Of a DNA stretch of 64,000 bases, positions 16,838 to 25,720 are shown piece after piece. The DNA is from Streptococcus sanguinis. GTDB lineage: Bacteria > Bacillota > Bacilli > Lactobacillales > Streptococcaceae. The stretch covers positions 124,001 to 188,000 of the forward strand of contig NZ_LR134002.1 in NCBI RefSeq assembly GCF_900635155.1, written 5' to 3'. Position 1 is the stretch's first letter; each line of letters begins with the position of its first letter. Position numbers and translations under genes: made by a program. Under the pieces are notes generated by a model. The model had not been told where the DNA came from and made no database searches. It saw only the letters and a list, made by a program, of their open reading frames with translations.

Positions 16838-17533
16838 ATGGAAAAACAAGAAAAGCAAATCGTAGAAATCGATATTTTGTCCTTGCTGAGAGCCTTATGG
16901 CTGAAGAAATTTACCATTGTATTGGGAGCGGTGCTCTTTTCTTTACTGGCTTTTGGCTACAGCGTGTTTATTGCTAAGAAAATGTATCAGAGCACCACAC
17001 GCATCTATGTGGTTAGCCGTCAGAATGAAACGCAGGCAGCTTTGACTAATCAGGACCTGCAGGCGGGTTCATACCTCGTTAAGGACTTTAAGGAAATCAT
17101 TCTGTCACAGGCGGTTCTGTCACAGGCAATTAGTGAGTTGAAACTGCAAACGTCACCAAGAGAGCTGACGCGTCACATCACCGTTTCCGTTCCGGCGGAT
17201 ACTCGTATCGTTTCGATTACGGTTAAAGATGACAACCCAGAGGAAGCGGCTCGCATTGCCAATGCCTTCCGTAATATTGCTGCTGAGAAAATTATCGAGG
17301 TGACAAAAGTTTCTGATGTGACAACTTTGGAAGAAGCAACAGTCCCAGCAGAGCCTTCTTCACCAAATATTCGGCGTAATGTTATCTTAGGATTTTTAGG
17401 GGGCAGCGTCCTGATGTCAATCTTTATCATCGCTGTAGAAATCCTGGATGATCGGGTGAAGAAGCCAGAGGACATTGAAGAAGTCATGGGCTTGACGCTG
17501 TTGGGCGTTATCCCAGATATGAACAGAATGTAA
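16838..17533 (+). CDS. wzd: Chain-length/kinase activator Wzd (CpsC)
   Basis: Wzz-type membrane protein of 231 residues. Transmembrane helices lie at about 25-45 (FTIVLGAVLFSLLAFGYSVFI) and 180-200 (VILGFLGGSVLMSIFIIAVE), flanking an extracytoplasmic segment with the Wzz signature. The C-terminal cytosolic tail (DDRVKKPEDIEEVMGLTLLGVIPD) activates the partner kinase Wze. It is followed after 10 bases by wze. Confidence 0.95.
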   Translation: MEKQEKQIVEIDILSLLRALWLKKFTIVLGAVLFSLLAFGYSVFIAKKMYQSTTRIYVVSRQNETQAALTNQDLQAGSYLVKDFKEIILSQAVLSQAISELKLQTSPRELTRHITVSVPADTRIVSITVKDDNPEEAARIANAFRNIAAEKIIEVTKVSDVTTLEEATVPAEPSSPNIRRNVILGFLGGSVLMSIFIIAVEILDDRVKKPEDIEEVMGLTLLGVIPDMNRM

Positions 17534-17543
17534 GGGAGAGAAA

Positions 17544-18242
17544 ATGGCAACCTTAGAATTAGTTAGGAAAAAAAGGAACCTTGTCAAACTAACCGAGGAA
17601 TACTACAATGCTCTAAGTACTAATGTACAGCTGAGTGGCGCCAATATCAAGATGGTCGAAATAAGCTCGGTGACGGCAAATGAAGGAAAGTCTACAACCT
17701 CAGTGAATCTCGCGGCCGCCTTTGCCAGAGCTGGTCATAAGACCTTGATGATCGATGCGGATATCCGCAACTCAGTCATGTCCGGTGTGTTTAGCAGTCA
17801 GAGAAAAGTATCAGGACTGACGGACTATTTGTCAGGACAGGCTGCCCTGCATGAAGTCATCAACGATACAGATCTGGACAACCTAGATGTGATCTTATCT
17901 GGTCCAGTATCACCTAATCCGACGGGGCTTTTGCAAAGCAAGCAGTTTGAAGCGCTTTTGACTGACTTGCGTGTCCGCTATGACTACATCATCGTAGATA
18001 CTTCACCGATTGGTCTGGTCATTGATGCGGCTATCATCGCCCAGAAATGCGATGCTAGCTTCTTGGTGACGCAAGCAGGCCATATTAAACGAAAAGCGGT
18101 CATGAAGGCTAAAGAGCAGTTGGAACAAACGGGAACTCCTTTTTTGGGTGTTGTCCTCAATAAATATAACATTGATTTGGAACGCTATGGTGCCTACGGA
18201 ACTTATGGGGGATATGGCAGCTATGGCAATTATGGGAAATAG
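17544..18242 (+). CDS. wze: Bacterial tyrosine kinase Wze (CpsD)
   Basis: BY-kinase of 232 residues that autophosphorylates to control polymerisation and export. Walker A is TANEGKST with SVNLA following, Walker A' is MIDADIR, and Walker B is YIIVDTSP. The tyrosine cluster at the C-terminus (RYGAYGTYGGYGSYGNYGK) holds seven Tyr in GxY repeats, a rich version of the family tail. Dephosphorylated by Wzh. Confidence 0.95.
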   Translation: MATLELVRKKRNLVKLTEEYYNALSTNVQLSGANIKMVEISSVTANEGKSTTSVNLAAAFARAGHKTLMIDADIRNSVMSGVFSSQRKVSGLTDYLSGQAALHEVINDTDLDNLDVILSGPVSPNPTGLLQSKQFEALLTDLRVRYDYIIVDTSPIGLVIDAAIIAQKCDASFLVTQAGHIKRKAVMKAKEQLEQTGTPFLGVVLNKYNIDLERYGAYGTYGGYGSYGNYGK

Positions 18243-18280
18243 GGAATAAAGAGTTTTAGGATAATTGGGAGATTAGGAAC

Positions 18281-20083
18281 ATGACAAGAGCGAGAAAAAG
18301 AGTCATCTTAATTATTGTTGATATTATTTTGCTCAGTATAAGTCAGGGGATTTCAAAATTCTTCTTAGCAAAATATGTCGGGATAACGGATTTGTCTTTT
18401 ATCTCTATTTTAATGGGGATTATTGTACTATATTTGACATTTGCAACACTGTCGAATGTCTTTTCTACCATTACAAGGTATACAGATTACAAAACAATGT
18501 TTCGAGTAGGGGGCTCAATTTTGGGAGCTTACTCGATTGTATACATTGTAGAGAAAATTTTTTACGAATCCACAAACAGTAGATATATTGTCCTTTCTAT
18601 GCTGCTATCGTTTTTGTTGGTTATTGCTTCAAGGCTGACTTGGCGGGAGATTCATGAATTCGTGCAGCACCCTTCAGCCTTACTGGGTAAGAAAGTAGAT
18701 GGGACGAAGACCCTTGTTGTTGGTTCAGGGGATGGTGCCAGTCTCTTTATCAAGACAGCCCAGCAAAAATCAAAAGATTTAAAGATAGTCGCGATTGTAG
18801 ATGATGATAAGAATAAGCAAAATACGTATCTTCATGGAGTAAAAGTTGTAGGAACAACTGAGCAGATACCTGAAATTGTAGGGAATTATGAAGTCGAACA
18901 AATTGTCATTGCCATTCCTTCGTTGGCTCCGGATGATTACGAGCGAATCGTAGAGTATTGCCAACAGACGGAGGTCAAGGTCAATGCCATGCCTAAGTAT
19001 GAACAGGTAATTACGGGGAAACTATCTGTCAGCAAACTTCAGGAAATTGACATTGCAGATCTGTTGGGGCGTAAAGAAGTTAAGCTGGATCAGCAAAGTT
19101 TGAAGTCCAATATTAAATGCAAGACAGTACTAGTTACGGGGGCCGGTGGGTCTATCGGCTCGGAACTTTGCCGTCAGATTGCTCAATTCTGCCCAGCTAG
19201 GCTCCTGCTTCTAGGTCATGGAGAAAATTCAATTTATTTGATTCACAAGGAGCTGTCAAGCCGTTATAAAGATGATATTGAGTTGATTCCAATCATTGCA
19301 GATATTCAAGATAGAGAGAGGATTTTCCATATTATGGAAACCTATCGTCCTGATCGAGTGTACCATGCAGCAGCTCACAAGCATGTTCCTTTGATGGAGT
19401 ACAATCCGACAGAAGCGGTCAAAAACAATATCTATGGCACGCGAAATGTAGCAGAAGCAGCAAAGGCAGCTGGTGTCGCGAAATTTGTCATGATCTCTAC
19501 AGATAAGGCAGTCAACCCGCCTAATGTTATGGGGGCAACTAAGCGTGTGGCCGAAATGGTCGTGACCAGTTTAAATGAAGAAGGAAAGACTCTTTTCTCA
19601 GCTGTCCGCTTTGGGAATGTTTTGGGCAGCCGAGGTAGTGTTGTTCCTTTGTTCAAGGAGCAGATTGCCAAGGGAGGTCCTATCACCGTAACGGACTTTC
19701 GAATGACACGCTATTTCATGACGATACCAGAAGCCAGCCGCTTGGTGATTCAGGCTGGGGCCTTGATGCAAGGGGGAGAGGTTTTTGTCTTGGATATGGG
19801 CGAGCCTGTGAAAATTTTGGACCTAGCTAAAAAGATGATTACGCTCAGCGGCCATACTGAAGAGGAGATTCAGATTCAGGAAGCAGGCATTCGACCAGGT
19901 GAAAAGCTTTATGAGGAGCTCTTGTCTGCCAAGGAAAAGGTTAATGATCAAGTCTATGAAAAGATTTTTGTAGGGAATGTTCAGTCACTGCCTAAGATAG
20001 AGGTGGATTCCTATGTGGACTCCCTTCTGACTCTTGGTGCAAATGACCTCAAGGATAGCCTGGTAAAGTTTGCACAGCAATAA
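18281..20083 (+). CDS. UDP-N-acetylhexosamine 4,6-dehydratase, membrane type (CapD/WbpM-like)
   Basis: Protein of 600 residues with four N-terminal transmembrane helices (to about residue 115), a Rossmann CoA-binding-like region (VVGSGDGASLF), and a C-terminal SDR domain with TGAGGSIGSELCRQ near residue 286. The active-site region is STDKAVNPPNVMGATKR, where Met replaces the Tyr of the usual YxxxK, the hallmark of 4,6-dehydratases of the FlaA1/WbpM group. Expected product is a UDP-4-keto-6-deoxy-N-acetylhexosamine. It is followed directly by a phosphosugar transferase and a reductase, which fits synthesis of QuiNAc or FucNAc. Confidence 0.9.
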   Translation: MTRARKRVILIIVDIILLSISQGISKFFLAKYVGITDLSFISILMGIIVLYLTFATLSNVFSTITRYTDYKTMFRVGGSILGAYSIVYIVEKIFYESTNSRYIVLSMLLSFLLVIASRLTWREIHEFVQHPSALLGKKVDGTKTLVVGSGDGASLFIKTAQQKSKDLKIVAIVDDDKNKQNTYLHGVKVVGTTEQIPEIVGNYEVEQIVIAIPSLAPDDYERIVEYCQQTEVKVNAMPKYEQVITGKLSVSKLQEIDIADLLGRKEVKLDQQSLKSNIKCKTVLVTGAGGSIGSELCRQIAQFCPARLLLLGHGENSIYLIHKELSSRYKDDIELIPIIADIQDRERIFHIMETYRPDRVYHAAAHKHVPLMEYNPTEAVKNNIYGTRNVAEAAKAAGVAKFVMISTDKAVNPPNVMGATKRVAEMVVTSLNEEGKTLFSAVRFGNVLGSRGSVVPLFKEQIAKGGPITVTDFRMTRYFMTIPEASRLVIQAGALMQGGEVFVLDMGEPVKILDLAKKMITLSGHTEEEIQIQEAGIRPGEKLYEELLSAKEKVNDQVYEKIFVGNVQSLPKIEVDSYVDSLLTLGANDLKDSLVKFAQQ

Positions 20084-20098
20084 GTTTTTAGGATAATC

Positions 20099-20704
20099 AT
20101 GTATAAATTTTTTAAACGAACATTAGATATAGTCTTGTCATTCTTAGGAATGTTTGTCCTATCACCATTTTTTCTGTTTCTAGTACTTGCTATTAAATTG
20201 GATTCAAAAGGACCAGTTTTGTTCAAACAGAAGCGGGTCGGTCTGCATAAGAAACACTTCTATATTTTGAAATTCAGAACGATGCGAATTGACACACCTA
20301 AGGATACTCCAACTCATTTACTTGAAAATCCTGAGCAATGGATTACAAAGGTTGGGAAATTTCTTAGGAAGACATCTCTGGATGAGTTGCCTCAGATTTG
20401 GAATATTTTTGTGGGTGATATGAGTATCATAGGTCCAAGACCGGCTCTTTGGAATCAGTATGATTTGATTGAAGAGCGAGACCGCTATGGAGCAAATGAT
20501 GTTTTGCCAGGTCTGACAGGATGGGCTCAGATTCATGGGCGAGATGAGTTGCCGATTGCCAAGAAAGCTGAATTGGACGGCTACTACGTCCAGCATTTGT
20601 CTTTTGGATTAGATGTCCGCTGTTTCTTTGGAACCATTAAGAGTGTTGCTAAGAGCGAAGGTGTTGTCGAAGGCGGCACGGGAAATATGGAAAAGAAAGA
20701 TTAA
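20099..20704 (+). CDS. Initiating phosphosugar transferase (PglC/WecA-independent type)
   Basis: Small monotopic phosphoglycosyl transferase of 201 residues, the size of PglC. An N-terminal re-entrant helix (IVLSFLGMFVLSPFFLFLVLA, with the Ser-Pro kink) is followed by the core GPVLFKQKRVG, LKFRTM, the catalytic Asp-Glu dyad in TSLDELPQIWNI, and SIIGPRPAL. It loads the first sugar phosphate on undecaprenyl phosphate. The compact form, placed between a 4,6-dehydratase and a reductase, suggests a UDP-6-deoxy-amino-sugar donor rather than UDP-glucose as in WchA loci. Confidence 0.9.
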   Translation: MYKFFKRTLDIVLSFLGMFVLSPFFLFLVLAIKLDSKGPVLFKQKRVGLHKKHFYILKFRTMRIDTPKDTPTHLLENPEQWITKVGKFLRKTSLDELPQIWNIFVGDMSIIGPRPALWNQYDLIEERDRYGANDVLPGLTGWAQIHGRDELPIAKKAELDGYYVQHLSFGLDVRCFFGTIKSVAKSEGVVEGGTGNMEKKD

Positions 20705-20710
20705 AGGCTG

Positions 20711-21571
20711 ATGAAAAGAATATTAATTACGGGAGAGGGTAGCTATATCGGCCGGAGCTTTAAGAGGTATGTTTCCTCACGGGAGGATGTTCAGGTTGAT
20801 GAGCTAGACGTCCGCGGGGAAACCTGGAAGGAGAAAGATTTTTCGTCTTTTGATGTAATTTTGCATTTGGCGGCGATTGTCCATATCTCCAACCCATCAA
20901 AAGAGATGGAATCGGTATATAATCAAGTCAATACTCAGCTACCTTATGAATTGGCTCAAAAGGCTAAACGCGAAGGTGTCAAACAGTTTATCTTTATGAG
21001 CAGCATGAGCGTCTATGGCGAAATTTTGGGAGATCGGGTTATCACAAAGGAGACACAAGAGAGTCCTGATTCTTTTTATGGCAAAAGCAAACTAGCTGCT
21101 GAGCAACTTCTAGCGGAATTGGAGAGCGAAGATTTCAAATTAGCAGTTTTACGGCCGCCCATGGTTTATGGTCATCAAACTAAGGGAAATTATAAGCGAC
21201 TGTCAAAGTTGGCTCAGAAGCTACCAGTCTTCCCTTTGGTTCAGAATGAACGTAGTATGATTTATATTGATAACCTTTGTGAGTTTATCAGACTGATTGT
21301 TCAGAATCAAGACAGCGGTGTTTTCTATCCTCAAAATCAGGACTATGTCAATACCTCTCAGCTAGTCAAAGAAATAAAACGGACTCATGGTCAGAGAGTA
21401 GTCTTGCTGCCTGCATTTAACTGGATTTTAAAAAGATTGTCCCGCTATGTTTCGACTCTAAATAAGCTGTTTTCAGATTTAACTTATGAAAAAGAGATGT
21501 CTAGCTATTCTCAGTCTTATCAGGTGGCAGATTTTAGGAGGTCTATTGAGAAGACGGAGAAGGGAAACTAG
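20711..21571 (+). CDS. NAD-dependent epimerase/4-ketoreductase
   Basis: Extended SDR protein of 286 residues. N-terminal RILITGEGSYIGRSFKRY (GxxGxxG variant), LHLAAIVHI, MSSMSVYG, and the catalytic Tyr-Lys in SFYGKSKLAAEQ. It resembles the 4-ketoreductases (WbpV/WreQ type) that make UDP-QuiNAc or FucNAc, or reduce the lipid-linked 4-keto sugar. The exact stereochemistry cannot be read from sequence. Confidence 0.8.
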   Translation: MKRILITGEGSYIGRSFKRYVSSREDVQVDELDVRGETWKEKDFSSFDVILHLAAIVHISNPSKEMESVYNQVNTQLPYELAQKAKREGVKQFIFMSSMSVYGEILGDRVITKETQESPDSFYGKSKLAAEQLLAELESEDFKLAVLRPPMVYGHQTKGNYKRLSKLAQKLPVFPLVQNERSMIYIDNLCEFIRLIVQNQDSGVFYPQNQDYVNTSQLVKEIKRTHGQRVVLLPAFNWILKRLSRYVSTLNKLFSDLTYEKEMSSYSQSYQVADFRRSIEKTEKGN

Positions 21572-21596
21572 TTTAGGATGAATGGGGGGATTGTTA

Positions 21597-22415
21597 GTGA
21601 AGTTTTCGGTATTGATGTCTGTCTATCAGAGGGAGAATCCGGATTTCTTAAGAAAGAGTCTAAATAGCGTTCTTATAGAGCAGAGCCGAAAGCCAGATGA
21701 GCTTGTCCTGGTAGAGGATGGGTCGCTGACAGAAGAGCTTTATCAGACGATTCAAGATTTCAAGGAAACATTTCCAGAGATGAAAGTTCTACTCTTAAAG
21801 GAAAATGTCGGATTGGGAGAAGCTTTGCATCGGGGAGTTGAGGCTTGCTCTTATGATTGGATTGCTAGAATGGATACAGATGACATTGCGACACCGGACC
21901 GTTTCCAGCAACAAGTGGACTATATTGAGCAGCATCCGCAGTTAGATGTTTTGGGTGGCAATATCATAGAATTTGACACGGAACCAGATCAAATAGTGGC
22001 AGAGAAACAAATGCCGCTTTCCCATGAAGAGATTATAAAAAGGTTGCAACGGAGAAATCCTTTCTGTCACATGACGGTCTTTTTTAAGAAATCATCTGTT
22101 TTAAAAGCAGGCAATTACAAGCCCTTGCCTTTAGTGGAAGACTATTATCTTTGGGCGAGAATGGCTGCTCAGGGCTGTCGTTTCGCCAATCTTAATCGGG
22201 TCTTGGTTTATGCTCGCGTCGGAAACGGCATGCATACGAGAAGAAGCCAGACAGAGCAGATTGCCAGCTGGAAAGTAGTCAACACTTTTTTGCTGTCACA
22301 TGGTATGTTGAACCAAGGGCAATATTATCAAAATATGTTGATGATTCGCGCTTTTGTGGGAACGCCTATTTGGATAAAAGCGTTTATTTATAAGTATCTG
22401 CTTAGAAGAAAGTAA
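21597..22415 (+). CDS. Family 2 glycosyltransferase A
   Basis: GT2 inverting glycosyltransferase, about 272 residues, GT-A fold: KFSVLMSVYQREN (nucleotide strand), DELVLVEDGS, ARMDTDDIATPDRF with the DTDD metal motif, and VEDYYLW as catalytic region. Start: GTG 21597 with GGGGGGA upstream gives the typical MKFSVLMSV; an in-frame ATG at 21582 is the alternative. It transfers one sugar of the repeat unit; specificity unknown. Confidence 0.88.
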   Translation: MKFSVLMSVYQRENPDFLRKSLNSVLIEQSRKPDELVLVEDGSLTEELYQTIQDFKETFPEMKVLLLKENVGLGEALHRGVEACSYDWIARMDTDDIATPDRFQQQVDYIEQHPQLDVLGGNIIEFDTEPDQIVAEKQMPLSHEEIIKRLQRRNPFCHMTVFFKKSSVLKAGNYKPLPLVEDYYLWARMAAQGCRFANLNRVLVYARVGNGMHTRRSQTEQIASWKVVNTFLLSHGMLNQGQYYQNMLMIRAFVGTPIWIKAFIYKYLLRRK

Positions 22416-22506
22416 TCTTCTTTACAGACAGAGCAGTCTAGCTTAGACAGGGAGAAAGCTAGGAGTTAGGGGGATATAGGATGAAAAGTTTAGGAAGGAG
22501 GGAGAA

Positions 22507-23466
22507 ATGATTTCTGTCGTGATGGCGACCTATAATGGGGCGGATTTTATTTTGGAGCAACTAGACTCTATCCGCACTCAAAAGCTGAAGCCTGATCAGG
22601 TCATTATCTGTGATGACTGTTCGACAGATCAGACAGTGGCACTAATCAAGGACTACGTCACCAAGCACCAACTGACTGATTGGCAGTTGATTGAAAATCA
22701 GGAAAATTTGGGCCATTATCGAACTTTTATAAAATTAGCGAGTTTAGCTGAGCACGATATTGTTTTTTTCGCTGATCAGGATGATAAATGGCTGCCTGAT
22801 AAAACAGCTGCCTTGCAGAAAGTGCTGTTAGAAACAGACGCTGCTATGGTGTATGGCCAGTCTTACTTGATTGATCAAAATGGTCAGGTCATCAAGGAGC
22901 CCAAGGTTTCAGGAGACAGGCAAGAAAGAAATCTAGCTTGGCTTCTGAAAAAATGGCCGTCAGGTTATCAGACAGCTTTTAGAAAGTCGGTACTGGCTGA
23001 TATCTTGCAGCAGCAATATACGGATTATCCTGGATTTGATTATCATGACGTTTTATTTGGTATGCTGGCTCCATTGTATGGAAAAGTTGTTTGCTTGGAC
23101 CAGCTTCTAGATCAGCATCGCATTCATCAGGCGAATGTAACCCAGTCTGCGTCGTCGCTTAGTTTTAACAAAACAAGGTTATCTAGGATTAACTATTTAC
23201 AGAAGGTCATCAGTCGCTATGAGTCTGTGAAAAAAATCGCAGAGGAGCGACAGATTTCTGAGGCGGATCATCGCCAGGTTACTAGGGCTTTGGCCTTGAC
23301 CAATCTTAGACTGAAATTATTACAGTCTAGAAATCCATTTTGGGCTTTGGGCCTAATGTTTCAAATAAGGGAGTATCGAACAATAAAAGATTTCATCAGT
23401 GATTTGGTATACACCTACTCACTGAATGGACTTGCTAGGAGATTATTGAAAAAGTTTGGGAGGTAA
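22507..23466 (+). CDS. Family 2 glycosyltransferase B
   Basis: GT2 enzyme of 319 residues: MISVVMATYNGADFILEQLDSI start, ICDDCSTDQT, FFADQDDKWLPDK (DxD-type ADQDD), and GFDYHDVLFG in the catalytic zone. The N-terminal part is the pattern of rhamnosyl/other deoxysugar transferases in streptococcal loci, but specificity is not determinable here. Strong ribosome site AAGGAGGGAG. It lies 91 bases after the previous gene, the largest gap inside the cluster. Confidence 0.9.
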   Translation: MISVVMATYNGADFILEQLDSIRTQKLKPDQVIICDDCSTDQTVALIKDYVTKHQLTDWQLIENQENLGHYRTFIKLASLAEHDIVFFADQDDKWLPDKTAALQKVLLETDAAMVYGQSYLIDQNGQVIKEPKVSGDRQERNLAWLLKKWPSGYQTAFRKSVLADILQQQYTDYPGFDYHDVLFGMLAPLYGKVVCLDQLLDQHRIHQANVTQSASSLSFNKTRLSRINYLQKVISRYESVKKIAEERQISEADHRQVTRALALTNLRLKLLQSRNPFWALGLMFQIREYRTIKDFISDLVYTYSLNGLARRLLKKFGR

Positions 23467-23471
23467 GAAAA

Positions 23472-24395
23472 ATGAGAGGAACCAGTAAGATTGAATGGGA
23501 GTTGGCTTTGGGAGAACGCTTCAGCCCCATGTATCAGAAAATTACGGATGATAAATTAAAGGTTTTGCAAAAAGCCTATTTACAAATGTATAAAAAATTT
23601 GATGCAGAGTGTCGTCGGCATCATATTCATTCCTACATGGTTGCAGGGACCTTGATTGGTTCTTTGCGACATGGGGGCTATATCCCTTGGGACGATGATA
23701 TCGACTTAGTGATGTTCCGAGAGGACTACAATCGTTTGCAGGAAATCTTTGCGGACAGCGAGGACTTCGAGCTGATCTCGCCTGCGGATGCGACAGACAG
23801 TGTCTTTAAGGTTCTAAAGCTGCAGAGCAAGTCACTGACCTACTATGATGTTTTAGGAGAAGGTTTCAGTAAAAAGAAACATCTTTATCTTGATATGCTG
23901 CCAATTGACTTTGTCCCAGAGAATAACATGCTTCGCAAGCTCAAAGGTCTTCTATTCAGAGCCTTGGATTTGTCACACAACAGCTCGCGCTGCTATACGA
24001 AGTTTACTCCGCATCTGACCTATATGGCTAAAGAATCCAAAGAACTCAGACAAAATCTTTGGATTAGAAGACTGATAGGCTTCCCTTCTTTTATCATGGG
24101 GCCGGCTAATATGTATAAGTTGATGGAAAAACTCATCCAGTCTAATAAGAAGACTTCAAAAATAACAATTGCTTATGGTGTCAAAGGCTATTTGGGAGAG
24201 ACAATCGATTATGAAAGTTTCTATCCAGCTAAGAAGTATTCCTTTGAAGGCTATGAGTTCGATGGACCTAATGATGCGGACAAGTATCTGACTAATCGCT
24301 ACGGTGATTACATGACACCGCCTGAAAGAAAAGAACAGACAGAACGTCATGTCAGACTGAGAGATAATTGGGTTGAATTAATAGAAGGAAGATAA
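23472..24395 (+). CDS. LicD family phosphotransferase
   Basis: LicD/fukutin-related nucleotidyltransferase-fold protein of 307 residues. The signature is AGTLIGSLRHGGYIPWDDDIDL (residues about 55-76) with the catalytic DDDID metal triad. The family transfers phosphocholine, ribitol-phosphate or other CDP-activated alcohols onto glycans. Since a CDP-polyol cytidylyltransferase and an SDR are encoded two genes downstream, polyol phosphate is the likelier donor here than choline. No licA/licC genes are nearby. The TAA overlaps the next ATG (TAATG). Confidence 0.88.
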   Translation: MRGTSKIEWELALGERFSPMYQKITDDKLKVLQKAYLQMYKKFDAECRRHHIHSYMVAGTLIGSLRHGGYIPWDDDIDLVMFREDYNRLQEIFADSEDFELISPADATDSVFKVLKLQSKSLTYYDVLGEGFSKKKHLYLDMLPIDFVPENNMLRKLKGLLFRALDLSHNSSRCYTKFTPHLTYMAKESKELRQNLWIRRLIGFPSFIMGPANMYKLMEKLIQSNKKTSKITIAYGVKGYLGETIDYESFYPAKKYSFEGYEFDGPNDADKYLTNRYGDYMTPPERKEQTERHVRLRDNWVELIEGR

Positions 24396-25720
24396 TGGTT
24401 TTTTTACTAATTTTGGGAGGCCTTTTCCTATTGTTTTTGACAATCAAAACAGTAGGAAGAGACTACGCTAACCCGGCTTTTATATATCTGGCAATATGGA
24501 TGATAGCAAGCATTTTTACTGCATTTTATTCATCCAAATGGGGAGAGGGACTTTCTCTGATAACGGTCACAGTTATCTTTGTTGGAAATGCCATTTTTTT
24601 AATGGGAGTCCTGTTGTCATCGAATTTGTTTGCTGAGAGGAAGTTGGACGCCAAACCTAGTCAAATAAAGGTGAGTAATTTTTTCATTATTTTAGTTCTC
24701 TTATTTTTGGCTTATGCGGTCAGGTTTATTTATTCCGATTTGCTTTATTTGGCGGCGCAGAGTAAGCAGGTACCGGGGGGATTGTTTAAAACTATTGAAT
24801 TGGCTCGGCATATGACTACAAATTATGATTTCTCTCTTAGTCGTCTTAGCCTCAATTTGTTGCGGGTTAACTTTTCCTTAGGAATTGTTTTCTTCTATTT
24901 TTTCTGTGAGTCTCTTTTTTCGGGAAAAGATGGCATTTTTTACAAGGGAAAGTTACTGCTGGTTAGTCTGATTTCTTTAGGTGTTTCCCTCTTGTCTACC
25001 GGACGTACGGAGTTGCTGGGCTTGGTTGCAGGCTATGCTATTGTGTATATGTTGTTTTTCTCGAAGTATTATTCGTGGAAAGACAGCAGGTATGGTGTGA
25101 AGCTTTTTCGATCTTTGCTGATAATTGGATTTGTATTCCTTGTCTTATTCATGGCGGTTGGAACCTTTGTTCTCAATCGAGTGGATAGTCGGGCAGAGTT
25201 CGGAATTTTAGATAATTTGGTTAAATATATGGGTTCACCCATTCAGGCTTTAGACTATTATCTGAAAAATCCTACTCTTTATAGCGATAATCAAGTCTTT
25301 GGAGAAAATACTCTTATTGCTATCTATGGAACATTGAAATCCCTCGGTCTGTCTAGCCATGATCTGACACCTTTCTTGCCTGTTGTTCATTTTAACGACG
25401 ATAAAACCAATGTTTACACAATTTATTACTACTTTATCAAGGATTTTGGCTATTTCTCAGTCCTTATCTTTCAGCTTTTATATGGCTTCTTTTACGGAAG
25501 TTTCTACTATTCTATCAAAAAACGCTATTTCACCCCGCTAAAGGTTATTGTTTTCGCTTTATTTGCGTATCCTTTAGTCATTTCATTCTTTCAGGAAACT
25601 TTGCTGTCATTGCTGACAACCCATATTAATCGGATTATCTATGCTTTTGTGATTTATATGGCAGCTGATTTACTGAGTAGAGTACGATTTACAACGAGAG
25701 GAAGGAAAGTATCGGTATGA
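24395..25720 (+). CDS. wzy: Repeat-unit polymerase Wzy
   Basis: Polytopic protein of 441 residues with about 10-12 transmembrane helices and a large central extracellular loop (about residues 285-345, NRVDSRAEFGILDNLVKYMG through NDDKTNVY). It fits the oligosaccharide repeat-unit polymerase family, which polymerises lipid-linked repeats on the outer face. AT-rich compared with the conserved wzg-wze genes, as usual for serotype-specific Wzy. Assigned by topology and location. Confidence 0.85.
   Translation: MVFLLILGGLFLLFLTIKTVGRDYANPAFIYLAIWMIASIFTAFYSSKWGEGLSLITVTVIFVGNAIFLMGVLLSSNLFAERKLDAKPSQIKVSNFFIILVLLFLAYAVRFIYSDLLYLAAQSKQVPGGLFKTIELARHMTTNYDFSLSRLSLNLLRVNFSLGIVFFYFFCESLFSGKDGIFYKGKLLLVSLISLGVSLLSTGRTELLGLVAGYAIVYMLFFSKYYSWKDSRYGVKLFRSLLIIGFVFLVLFMAVGTFVLNRVDSRAEFGILDNLVKYMGSPIQALDYYLKNPTLYSDNQVFGENTLIAIYGTLKSLGLSSHDLTPFLPVVHFNDDKTNVYTIYYYFIKDFGYFSVLIFQLLYGFFYGSFYYSIKKRYFTPLKVIVFALFAYPLVISFFQETLLSLLTTHINRIIYAFVIYMAADLLSRVRFTTRGRKVSV

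Noticed and set aside
18559..18566. Cin-box-like TACGAATC
   Set aside because: It is inside the 4,6-dehydratase gene with no downstream start; a 7 of 8 match is expected by chance.
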